64,000 bases of DNA from Nocardia yamanashiensis NBRC 100130 (GTDB lineage: Bacteria; Actinomycetota; Actinomycetes; Mycobacteriales; Mycobacteriaceae), in contig NZ_BDCD01000031.1 in assembly GCF_001613325.1 (NCBI RefSeq), forward strand, positions 60,000 to 123,999, in the 5' to 3' direction. The notes under the pieces are model-generated. The model did no database searches. It had not been told where the DNA came from and saw nothing but the letters and a program-made list of their open reading frames with translations. Within the stretch, counting starts at the first letter, position 1, and the number at the start of each line of letters is the position of its first letter. The position numbers and the translations under genes were made by a program. Positions 26,755 to 34,675 of the stretch are shown piece after piece.

Positions 26755-27371
26755 ACCTGCCGAAGGTCCTCGCGGCGGCGGCGCTGCCGACGCTGTGGAG
26801 TAATTGGGCGCTGCCCGCACTGGATCTCGGTATTCGCGGCCGATCGCTGACCAGTGCCGCCTTCGCCACCGGCTATGCCGTTGCCTTCCAAGGCAATCCG
26901 AACTGGCTGTCATCGCAGGGGCTGCGTGTCGGAGCGGCCGTGGGCGGCGTGCTGGCCGCCGGTTACGCTGCGGCCCTGACGATTCCGCCGCTGCGCCATC
27001 GGCTCGCCGAACTCGACGACCGCAATCCGGGGGTGCATATCGCCGAATGGGCGGGTGCGCATATTCCCGGCGGGACCGTTTACAGCGAGGAACTCGTCTA
27101 CCGGGCCACCCTCACCCCACTCCTGGAGGATGCCCTGGGCTGCCCCGGAAGATGGCTCGGCGCACTGCTTTTCGGCATCGCCCACATCCGCCCGGCCCGG
27201 AACGCGGGTGACCCGATTCCCGCCACCATCGCCATCACCGGCGGTGCGGGACTGGTCTTCGACGAGCTCTACCGGCGCACCGGCAGCGCGACCGCTCCCG
27301 CCCTCGTCCACCTGGCGCTCAATGCCGGCGGCGCGCTCACCCCCGTGTCCGCTCGCCGCCTGCGCCGGTAA
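26751..27371 (+). CDS. CPBP-family intramembrane metalloprotease (CAAX protease-like)
   Basis: A 206-aa membrane protein with the CPBP motifs: motif 1 YSEELVYRATL (the EExxxR pattern) and motif 2 LFGIAHIRPA (the catalytic/metal His), with a later HLALNAGG. Bacterial members process peptides or protect against them; the role here is unknown. It is translationally coupled to the membrane hydrolase by a 4-nt overlap and followed 10 nt later by an SCP-like gene. Confidence 0.82.
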   Translation: MNLPKVLAAAALPTLWSNWALPALDLGIRGRSLTSAAFATGYAVAFQGNPNWLSSQGLRVGAAVGGVLAAGYAAALTIPPLRHRLAELDDRNPGVHIAEWAGAHIPGGTVYSEELVYRATLTPLLEDALGCPGRWLGALLFGIAHIRPARNAGDPIPATIAITGGAGLVFDELYRRTGSATAPALVHLALNAGGALTPVSARRLRR

Positions 27372-27381
27372 CCTCGCTGAC

Positions 27382-27768
27382 GTGGGACGACAGTCGAAGG
27401 TGGATCCGGCGGAACTGCGGGCGGCGCTCGCGGCGGTGGGGGAGTGGCTGCGCGACGAGACCGCCGACGCGCCGGACCGGAAGGTACTGGCGGCGGCGGT
27501 GCGCGGGACCGCGCGGACCCTGGAGGCCGATGCGCCCGGGCATTCGGTGGAGGTGCGGGTGCCGCCGTTCGTGGCGGTGCAGTGCATCGAAGGCCCCCGG
27601 CATACGCGGGGGACGCCGCCGAACGTGGTGGAGACCGATGCGCGCACCTGGCTGCTGCTCGCGACCGGACTGCTGGAGTTCGATACCGCCCTCGACGCGG
27701 GCGCGCTGACCGCGTCCGGCAGCCGGGCGGCCGAAGTGGCCCGCTGGCTGCCGATCGCTCAGCTCTGA
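27382..27768 (+). CDS. Sterol carrier-like protein (MDMPI/SCP2-like, Rv0807 orthologue)
   Basis: A 128-aa soluble protein. The motif VRVPPFVAVQCIEGPRHTRGTPPNVVETD followed by TWLLLATG is characteristic of the mycobacterial Rv0807 family, which always lies just before purF. The fold resembles SCP2, and no ligand is established. A GTG start at 27382 fits the spacing to the upstream stop. The 3' end overlaps the convergent YhgE/Pip-type gene by 10 bp. Confidence 0.82.
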   Translation: MGRQSKVDPAELRAALAAVGEWLRDETADAPDRKVLAAAVRGTARTLEADAPGHSVEVRVPPFVAVQCIEGPRHTRGTPPNVVETDARTWLLLATGLLEFDTALDAGALTASGSRAAEVARWLPIAQL

Positions 27769-29093
27769 GCCGGGGCCGCCTCGGCGGGCTTGCGCTCCAA
27801 GCCCTTCCGGTCGTAGAAGATGGTGATCGCCAGGCCGAACACGATGCCGATGCCCAGCCCCAGCGCGGTCATCCAGGCGCCGCGCGCCAGACCCGCTTCC
27901 CCACTGCCGTTGAAGTAGAGGATCGAGCGGGTGCCCAGGAACACCTGGTGCATGGGCTCGAACTTGGCCAGCCAGCCGAAGTACTTGGGGGTGGCCTCGA
28001 TCGGCACGGTGCCGCCCGAGGACGGCAGGCCCAGGATGATGAAGATGATCAGGTTGATGATCAGGCCGGCGGTGCCCACCGCGGCCAGCACCGACGAGCA
28101 GGTGAAGCCGACGGCGATGATCACGAACGCGCCGTAGATGAACAGCAGCAGCGGTGCGTCGATGGGCATGCCCAGCGCGGTGCCGATGCCCAGCAGCGCG
28201 GCCGAAACCGCCACCGCCATCACCACGATCGCGGACCACTTGATCAGCAGGGTATTGAGCCGGGAGATGGGCGCGCGCGGGAAGTGCACGTACCAGGGAC
28301 CCCATTCGGTGGGCAGGAAGCCCAGGGCGGAATCGATGAGCTGGTGGATGATCATCGCGCCGACCATGCCGACCAGGAGCAGCAGCAGCGAGTAGAAGAA
28401 GGCGGTCAGCCCCTCGCCGGAACCGTTGGGCAGCGGGCGGAACTGCTCGACCACGATGTGCAGCGGGGACGCGAGCGCGATCTTCGTCGCGCCGGTGAGC
28501 TGGGGCGCGGTGCCGCCGTCCGGCGGCTTCAGCTGGGAATTCACCGTTTCGGTGAGCTGCTGTCCGACCTGCTTGTTCACCTGGGTGAGCGCCTCGGCCC
28601 CGAACTTCTGCACGATCGCGGTCGCGAAGGCCCCGGTGCGCGGATTGGTCTGCAGGGTGATCACCGGCTGCTCGATATCGCCGGGCACGATCGAACCCAC
28701 GCCCAGAATGCCGAGTCGCTTGGAGAAATCGCTCGGAATGATGAGGGTGGCGTAGACCTGCGCGTTCTGCATCTGCAACTGCGCCTCGTTGATGCCGAGC
28801 TCGCGCAGATCGATCTTGTCCGCGGGCACCGCCTGCCGCAGCCCGGCCGCGACCTGATCACCGAAGTTCACATGCTGGGTCTTGCCGTCGGCGGCGGAGA
28901 GATCGTCGCCCACATCCTGATTCACCAGTGCGATCGGGAAATTGTGCAGGTTCTCTTCCGGATCGACGACGTAGTCCAGGTACATCACGCCGAGCAGCGA
29001 GGCCAGCAGTGTGACGACGACTATGGGAAAAGCCCATTTGAACGGGGTCAAATGGCGGCGGGGTGTGGTTTCCGAACGTTCGGTCGTCGTCAC
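27759..29093 (-). CDS. YhgE/Pip-like (DUF3533/ABC-2-type) membrane protein
   Basis: A 444-aa protein with one N-terminal helix (WAFPIVVVTLLASLLGVMYLDYVV), a large extracytoplasmic region of about 200 residues (PIALVNQDVG at its start, as in YhgE/Pip proteins), then five to six C-terminal helices. This is the topology of ABC-2 permease-like exporters without an ATPase. Some relatives act in type VII/ESX-like secretion or as phage receptors; no role can be assigned here. It is divergent from purF. Confidence 0.8.
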   Translation of the reverse strand: MTTTERSETTPRRHLTPFKWAFPIVVVTLLASLLGVMYLDYVVDPEENLHNFPIALVNQDVGDDLSAADGKTQHVNFGDQVAAGLRQAVPADKIDLRELGINEAQLQMQNAQVYATLIIPSDFSKRLGILGVGSIVPGDIEQPVITLQTNPRTGAFATAIVQKFGAEALTQVNKQVGQQLTETVNSQLKPPDGGTAPQLTGATKIALASPLHIVVEQFRPLPNGSGEGLTAFFYSLLLLLVGMVGAMIIHQLIDSALGFLPTEWGPWYVHFPRAPISRLNTLLIKWSAIVVMAVAVSAALLGIGTALGMPIDAPLLLFIYGAFVIIAVGFTCSSVLAAVGTAGLIINLIIFIILGLPSSGGTVPIEATPKYFGWLAKFEPMHQVFLGTRSILYFNGSGEAGLARGAWMTALGLGIGIVFGLAITIFYDRKGLERKPAEAAPAQS

Positions 29094-29203
29094 GTCCGGG
29101 ACGCTAGCAGCAAACGAAGAGGAATCAGGGGTAACCGGCGCGCGTTCGTTTTGTGGCGAGCCGTAGACTGGCTCGTGCCCCCCGCCCGCCGAACAGGGAG
29201 CAA

Positions 29204-30769
29204 ATGGTGACTCTGCCCCCCGCTGCCATCACCTCCGACCAGGACGAGAACGAACCGCGCGAAGAATGCGGTGTTTTCGGTGTCTGGGCCCCGGGCGAGG
29301 ATGTGGCCAAGCTCACGTACTACGGACTCTACGCATTGCAGCATCGCGGGCAGGAGGCGGCCGGTATCGCCGTCGCCGACGGCTCGCAGGTGCTGGTCTT
29401 CAAGGATCTCGGCCTGGTCTCCCAGGTCTTCGACGAACAGACCCTCGCGGCCATGCCCGGTCACGTCGCCGTCGGTCACTGTCGTTACTCCACCACCGGT
29501 TCCACCACCTGGGAGAACGCGCAGCCGATCTTCCGCACCACCGCGGTGGGCACCGGAATCGCGCTGGGCCACAACGGCAATCTGGTGAACACCGCCGAAT
29601 TGAGCGCGCGCGCACGGGAAGCCGGACTGATCAGCGGCCGGCTCGCCGGGAACCTGGGCGCCACCTCCGACTCGGACGTGGTGACCGCGCTGCTCGCGCA
29701 CGCCGCCGCCGACAAGAGCATCGAGCAGGCCGCCATGGAGCTGCTGCCGACGCTGCGCGGCGCCTTCTGCCTGACCTTCATGGACGAGCACACGCTCTAC
29801 GCCGCGCGGGATCCGCACGGGGTGCGCCCGCTCTGCCTGGGCCGGCTGGATCGCGGCTGGGTGGTAGCCAGCGAAACCGCGGCACTCGATATCGTCGGCG
29901 CGGCCTTCGTGCGCGAGATCGAGCCGGGCGAACTGCTGGCGATCGACGCGGAGGGCGTGCGCTCGCTGCGTTTCGCCAATCCCGAGCCCAAGGGCTGCGT
30001 ATTCGAATACGTGTACCTAGCCCGGCCCGACTCCACCATTTCCGGTCGTTCCGTGCACGCCACCCGCGTGGACATCGGCCGCCGCCTGGCCGCCGAACAT
30101 CCGGTGGACGGCGATCTGGTCATTCCGGTGCCGGAGTCCGGCACCCCCGCGGCCGTCGGTTACGCGCAGGGTTCCGGCGTGCCCTACGGCCAGGGCCTGA
30201 TGAAGAACGCCTATGTGGGCCGCACCTTCATCCAGCCCAGCCAGACCATCCGCCAGCTCGGCATCCGGCTCAAGCTGAACCCGCTGCGCGAGGTCATTCG
30301 CGGCAAGCGGCTCATCGTGGTCGACGACTCCATCGTGCGCGGCAACACCCAGCGCGCCTTGATCCGCATGCTGCGGGAGGCGGGCGCTTTGGAGATCCAT
30401 GTGCGGATCGCCTCGCCGCCGGTCAAGTGGCCGTGCTTCTACGGCATCGACTTCGCCTCGCGGGCGGAGCTGATCGCCAACAGCACGGGACCCGATGGGG
30501 CCGAAGGCAATATCGACGAGATGGTCGAGAACGTCCGCCGCTCCATCGGCGCGGACAGCCTCGGCTACATCTCCCTGGAGGGCATGGTCGCCGCCACCGA
30601 GCAGCCGCGTTCGCGCCTGTGCTGCGCGTGCTTCGACGGTGACTACCCGATCGCGCTGCCGACCGAGGCGGCCATCGGCAAGAACGTCCTGGAGGGCATG
30701 CTCACCGGGACTTCGGAGTCGGTGCTGCTCGCCGACAACGCGAACGCGAGCGCGCTCAGCCGTCCGTAA
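29204..30769 (+). CDS. purF: Amidophosphoribosyltransferase (first committed purine step)
   Basis: It makes phosphoribosylamine from PRPP and glutamine. The 521-aa precursor has a 21-residue propeptide ahead of Cys22 (REECGVFG), which becomes the N-terminal nucleophile after self-cleavage. The PRPP loop is IVVDDSIVRGNTQRA. Cys residues in PEPKGCVFEY, VKWPCFYGID and RLCCACFDGD match the four ligands of the [4Fe-4S] cluster of the Bacillus-type enzyme, so an oxygen-sensitive cluster form is expected. ATG 29204 follows CAGGGAG. In mycobacteria purM follows directly; here an ABC importer intervenes. Confidence 0.97.
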   Translation: MVTLPPAAITSDQDENEPREECGVFGVWAPGEDVAKLTYYGLYALQHRGQEAAGIAVADGSQVLVFKDLGLVSQVFDEQTLAAMPGHVAVGHCRYSTTGSTTWENAQPIFRTTAVGTGIALGHNGNLVNTAELSARAREAGLISGRLAGNLGATSDSDVVTALLAHAAADKSIEQAAMELLPTLRGAFCLTFMDEHTLYAARDPHGVRPLCLGRLDRGWVVASETAALDIVGAAFVREIEPGELLAIDAEGVRSLRFANPEPKGCVFEYVYLARPDSTISGRSVHATRVDIGRRLAAEHPVDGDLVIPVPESGTPAAVGYAQGSGVPYGQGLMKNAYVGRTFIQPSQTIRQLGIRLKLNPLREVIRGKRLIVVDDSIVRGNTQRALIRMLREAGALEIHVRIASPPVKWPCFYGIDFASRAELIANSTGPDGAEGNIDEMVENVRRSIGADSLGYISLEGMVAATEQPRSRLCCACFDGDYPIALPTEAAIGKNVLEGMLTGTSESVLLADNANASALSRP

Positions 30770-30785
30770 TCCGTAACATCTTCGG

Positions 30786-30826
30786 CAGTCCGGCCCGTCC
30801 GCGTTCTCCGCGGGCGGGCCGGACTG
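30786..30826 (+). terminator. Hairpin terminator after purF
   Basis: CAGTCCGGCCCG-T-CCGCG pairs with CGCGG-GCGGGCCGGACTG around a short TTCTC loop, a stem of about 18 bp with one mismatch, followed by TTGTG. Confidence 0.8.
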
Positions 30827-30964
30827 TTGTGCGGGCGTCCAGGATTCGCCCACGTCAGGCCCGATTTGTCGGCATGTTTGCGCCGAATCGCTTGTCCCAG
30901 TTGTGACAACGGCCTGCTCGCGCACCCGTAGAAAATCTGATCTGTTTGTTCGTAAAGGCAACAT

Positions 30965-30980
30965 GCCGGTTATAACCGGC
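30965..30980. promoter_or_regulatory. Perfect 16-bp palindrome GCCGGTTATAACCGGC upstream of the peptide importer
   Basis: A perfect dyad lies 89 bp before the lipoprotein gene, in a region with AT-rich patches (GAAAATCTGATCTGTTTGTTCG just upstream). Its centre TATAAC could double as a -10 element. It is the best operator candidate for the ABC operon. No regulator gene is adjacent. Confidence 0.5.
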
Positions 30981-31068
30981 CGATACTGTGCCCAGCCAAA
31001 GGAAGTCCACCGCGGCGCGGCGGGACCGAAACCCGGCCCTGTGCGCTGCGTGTCGAAAGTGGTGCAGT

Positions 31069-32655
31069 ATGCGCGCTAGAAGTGTTGCGGCAGTTGGTCT
31101 CGCGAGCCTCGTGGTAGCCGCGGTCGCGGGATGCGGATCCGGGCGGACGAACGATGACAGCGGCGGTGCGGGCCTGGTGATCGGGACGACGGACAAGATC
31201 TTCGCCCTCGATCCCGCCGCGGCCTATGACAACGGTTCGCTCATGGTGGAGACGCAGGTCTATCAGTTCCTGCTGAATTTCGCTCCGGGCGAGTCGGTTC
31301 CGAAGCCCGACGCCGCCGAGAAATGCGAGTTCACCAGCCCGACGGTCTACACCTGCAAGCTCAAGCCCGGCCTGAAATTCGCCAATGGGCATGCGCTGAC
31401 CAGCAAGAGCGTGAAGTTCTCCTTCGATCGCATGCTCGGGATCAACGATCCGAACGGGCCCGCCTCGCTGATCGGCAACCTCGACAAGACCGAGGCCAAG
31501 GACGATCTCACCGTCGAATTCACGCTCAAGGTCGCCAATGATCAGACCTTCCCGGCCATCCTGCCCACCCAGGCCGGGGCGATCGTCGACGAGCAGGTGT
31601 TCCCCAAGGACAAACTGCTCGAGGATCAGGACGTGGTGAACGCCAAGCCCTTCTCGGGCCCGTACACCATCAGCAGCTACGACAAGAACAAACTCGTTGC
31701 CTACCAGGCGAATCCGGATTACAACGGGCTGTTCGGCAAGCCGAAGACCGACAAGGTCTCGATGAAGTACTACGCCGCCTCGGAGAACCTGAAGCTCGAC
31801 GTGCAGCGCGGTGACATCGACGTCGCGTACAACACCCTCACGCCCACCGACATCGACTCGCTGCGCAACAGCGACAAGGTGAACGTGCTGTCCGGACCCG
31901 GCGGCCAGCTGCGCTACATCGTGTTCAACTTCAACACCATGCCGGGCAACACTCCGGCGCAGAAGCTCGCCATCCGCAAGGCCATCGCCTCCACCGTCGA
32001 CCGGGACGCGCTCGCCGCCGACGTGTACAAGGGCACCTGGGCTCCCGCGTATTCCTCGGTGCCGCAGGGCGTGGTGGGCGCGACCGAGCCGTTCAAGGAG
32101 ATCTACGGGGCCAAGCCCAACAAGGATCAGGCGGCCAAGTTCCTGGCCGACGCCGGGGTGACCACCCCGCTGGCGCTGAACATCCAGTACAACTCCGATC
32201 ACTACGGGCCCTCCAGCTCGGAGGAGTACGCGACCATCAAGTCGCAGCTGGAGGCCAGCGGCCTGTTCAAGGTGAATCTGCAATCCACCGAATGGGTTTC
32301 GTACCAGAAGGAACGCGCCCGCGACGCCTACCCGATCTTCCAGTTCGGCTGGTTCCCGGACTACCCGGACGCCGACGACTATCTGACGCCGTTCTTCGCG
32401 CCGAACAACATGCTGCAGTCGCACTTCGAGGATCCGCGCATCACCGCCGAACTGCTGGCCGAGGTGACCGAGCCGGACAATGCCAAGCGGCTCACCGCGC
32501 TGGCCACCGTACAGCGTTCGCTCGCAGCCGATTTCCTGCCGATCGTGCCGCTGCTGTCCGGTAAGTCCATCGCGGTCGCGGCCAAGAACGTGCACGGGGT
32601 CGAGAACACCCTCGATCCGTCGTTCAAGTTCCGGTTCGGTGTGATCAGCAAGTGA
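31069..32655 (+). CDS. Peptide ABC transporter substrate-binding lipoprotein (SBP family 5)
   Basis: A 528-aa DppA/OppA-type binding protein on the outer face of the membrane. The signal MRARSVAAVGLASLVVAAVAGC ends in a lipobox (AVAGC), so Cys22 should be lipidated. Family 5 features include FALDPAAAYDNGS, ANGHALTSKSVKFSFDRML, NGLFGKPKTDKV, NTMPGNTPAQKLAIRKAIA and GWFPDYPDADDYLTPFF. I chose ATG 31069 because it starts the signal peptide; the frame is open from 30988. It heads a four-gene operon; its stop overlaps the next start by 4 nt. Confidence 0.92.
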   Translation: MRARSVAAVGLASLVVAAVAGCGSGRTNDDSGGAGLVIGTTDKIFALDPAAAYDNGSLMVETQVYQFLLNFAPGESVPKPDAAEKCEFTSPTVYTCKLKPGLKFANGHALTSKSVKFSFDRMLGINDPNGPASLIGNLDKTEAKDDLTVEFTLKVANDQTFPAILPTQAGAIVDEQVFPKDKLLEDQDVVNAKPFSGPYTISSYDKNKLVAYQANPDYNGLFGKPKTDKVSMKYYAASENLKLDVQRGDIDVAYNTLTPTDIDSLRNSDKVNVLSGPGGQLRYIVFNFNTMPGNTPAQKLAIRKAIASTVDRDALAADVYKGTWAPAYSSVPQGVVGATEPFKEIYGAKPNKDQAAKFLADAGVTTPLALNIQYNSDHYGPSSSEEYATIKSQLEASGLFKVNLQSTEWVSYQKERARDAYPIFQFGWFPDYPDADDYLTPFFAPNNMLQSHFEDPRITAELLAEVTEPDNAKRLTALATVQRSLAADFLPIVPLLSGKSIAVAAKNVHGVENTLDPSFKFRFGVISK

Positions 32656-33677
32656 TCTCCGGCCGCCTGCTGCGGTACCTCGGGGTACGGCTGCTGCTGA
32701 TCGTGCCCACCACCTGGATCCTGGTGACCGTCGTGTTCTTCCTGATGCGGGTGGTGGGCGATCCGATCACGGCGGCGCTCGGGGGCCGCCTGCCGGCCGA
32801 CCAGCTCGCCGCGCGCAAGCACGCGGCGGGCCTGGATCGGCCCATCCTCACCCAGTACTGGGAGTACATCTCCCATCTCGCCCAGGGCGATCTCGGGCGC
32901 TCCCAGGACAATCGGGCCGTCAGCGATGTCATCACCGAATACGGCGCGGCCACACTGGAATTGGTGTTCTGGTCGCTGCTGGTGGCGTTCATCGTCGGCA
33001 TCCCGCTGGGCCGCTACGCCGCCACCCACCGGGACCGGGCCAGCGACGTGGGCCTGCGGCTGTTCGCCATCCTCGCCTACGCCGCACCGGTGTTCTTCGT
33101 CGGCTTGCTGCTGAAACTGGTGTTCTCGGTGAAGCTGGGCTGGCTGCCGGTGTCGGGGCGCGCCTCGACCACGGTGGAACTGGACCTGCACAATGTGTCG
33201 CCGCGCACCAATATCCTGCTGGTCGACGCCATCCTGTACGGCGATACCGACCATCTGATCGACGTGCTGAAACACGCTGTGCTGCCGGGGATCGCGCTCG
33301 GCCTGCTCACCGCGGGCATCTTCCTGCGGCTGGTCCGGATCAACCTGATCCAGACCCTGCGCGCCGACTACGTCGACGCCGCCCGGGCGCGCGGGTTGTC
33401 CGAACGCGTGGTCACCGGGCGGCACGCCTTCCGCAATGCCCTGATCCCCATCGTGACCGTCATGGGCATGTACATCGCCATGATGCTCGGCGGCGCCGTC
33501 CTCACCGAGCGCACCTTCGAATGGAAGGGCCTGGGCTACCAGCTCACCGAATACCTGGCACTGCGCGATTTCGTCGCCGTACAGGGCATCGTGGCGTTCC
33601 TCGCCGTGGTGGTGGCGGTGATGAGCTTCCTGGTGGACGTGATCGTGGCCTTCGTCGACCCGAGGGTGAGGTTCTGA
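32652..33677 (+). CDS. Peptide ABC transporter permease (DppB type)
   Basis: A 341-aa inner membrane permease with six helices. The start MISGRLLRYLGVRLLLIVPTTW is typical of DppB. The EAA-loop region is DYVDAARARGLSERVVTGRHAFRNALIPIVT, which contacts the ATPase. It pairs with the DppC-type subunit that follows. The GTG start overlaps the upstream TGA, and its own stop overlaps the next ATG. Confidence 0.92.
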   Translation: MISGRLLRYLGVRLLLIVPTTWILVTVVFFLMRVVGDPITAALGGRLPADQLAARKHAAGLDRPILTQYWEYISHLAQGDLGRSQDNRAVSDVITEYGAATLELVFWSLLVAFIVGIPLGRYAATHRDRASDVGLRLFAILAYAAPVFFVGLLLKLVFSVKLGWLPVSGRASTTVELDLHNVSPRTNILLVDAILYGDTDHLIDVLKHAVLPGIALGLLTAGIFLRLVRINLIQTLRADYVDAARARGLSERVVTGRHAFRNALIPIVTVMGMYIAMMLGGAVLTERTFEWKGLGYQLTEYLALRDFVAVQGIVAFLAVVVAVMSFLVDVIVAFVDPRVRF

Positions 33678-34675
33678 TGACAGCACCGGAAGTGGTGACC
33701 GAACCCTCGGTCGCCCCGATCGCGCTCCGCGGCAAACGGGGCATCCCCGGGCTGCGGCTGTTCGGCATGACGCACGGATTGCAGCGCGCCACCCTGATAT
33801 TCGGGCTCGCGCTGATCGCGGCGTTCCTGATCACCGCGGTCTTCGCGCCGCTCATCGCGCCCTACGATTTCGCCCAGACCGCCTCGGACGGAGTGAAATT
33901 CGGGACCGATCAGGCGCCGTCCGCACAGCACTGGTTCGGCACCTCGATTCGCGGCGAGGACGTGTTCTCGCGGGTCGTGTACGGGGCGCGCACCGCGCTG
34001 TCGGTCATCGCGGTCTCGCTGCTGCTGTCGCTGTTGGTCGGCGTGCCACTGGGTTTGGTGTCCGGCTACCTCGGCGGCTGGGTGGACCGGGTGCTGGTGC
34101 TGGTCATGGACGCCATGTACGCCTTCCCGTCGCTGCTGCTGGCCATCGTGGTGTCCATCGGCGTGGCGGGCGGGCAGTCCAGCCGGATCGGCGGGGTGCT
34201 GGCCACGGCCATCGCCATCACCGTGATCTTCGTGCCGCAGTACTTCCGGGTGGTGCGCAATGCCACCGCGGTGGTCAAACACGAGCCGTATGTGGACGCG
34301 GCGCGGGTCAGCGGGGCGTCCACGGTGCGAATCCTGTTCCGGCACATCCTCGCCAACGTCACCCAGTCGTTGCCGGTGATCATCACGCTGAACGGGGCGG
34401 AGGCCATCCTGACGCTGGCGGGGCTGGGGTTCCTGGGCTTCGGCATCGAACCCACGCAGGCGGCCGAGTGGGGTTTCGATCTCAACAAGTCCATGCCCGG
34501 CGTCGCCAACGGCACCTGGTGGCCCGGGATCTTCCCGGGCGCGGCCATCGTGATCGTGGTGCTGGGCATGACGCTGGTGGGCGAGAGCCTCAACGAGGTG
34601 TTCAATCCACTGCTGCGCACCCGCCGGGCGGTGCGCGGCGACGCGACCGCGGCGACGGAGGCCGACGATGACTGA
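33677..34675 (+). CDS. Peptide ABC transporter permease (DppC type)
   Basis: A 332-aa second permease subunit with an N-terminal OppC_N segment (ATLIFGLALIAAFLITAVFAPLIAPYD), the HWFGTSIRGEDVFSRVVYGARTAL block and an EAA loop (YVDAARVSGASTVRILFRHILANV). ATG 33677 was chosen because the homology begins there and it overlaps the upstream TGA. It overlaps the ATPase gene by 8 nt. Confidence 0.92.
   Translation: MTAPEVVTEPSVAPIALRGKRGIPGLRLFGMTHGLQRATLIFGLALIAAFLITAVFAPLIAPYDFAQTASDGVKFGTDQAPSAQHWFGTSIRGEDVFSRVVYGARTALSVIAVSLLLSLLVGVPLGLVSGYLGGWVDRVLVLVMDAMYAFPSLLLAIVVSIGVAGGQSSRIGGVLATAIAITVIFVPQYFRVVRNATAVVKHEPYVDAARVSGASTVRILFRHILANVTQSLPVIITLNGAEAILTLAGLGFLGFGIEPTQAAEWGFDLNKSMPGVANGTWWPGIFPGAAIVIVVLGMTLVGESLNEVFNPLLRTRRAVRGDATAATEADDD

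Noticed and set aside
24835..26913. Long upstream extension of the YiaA/B frame
   Set aside because: The extension is antisense to the alpha/beta hydrolase; only the last 96 codons have membrane-protein character.
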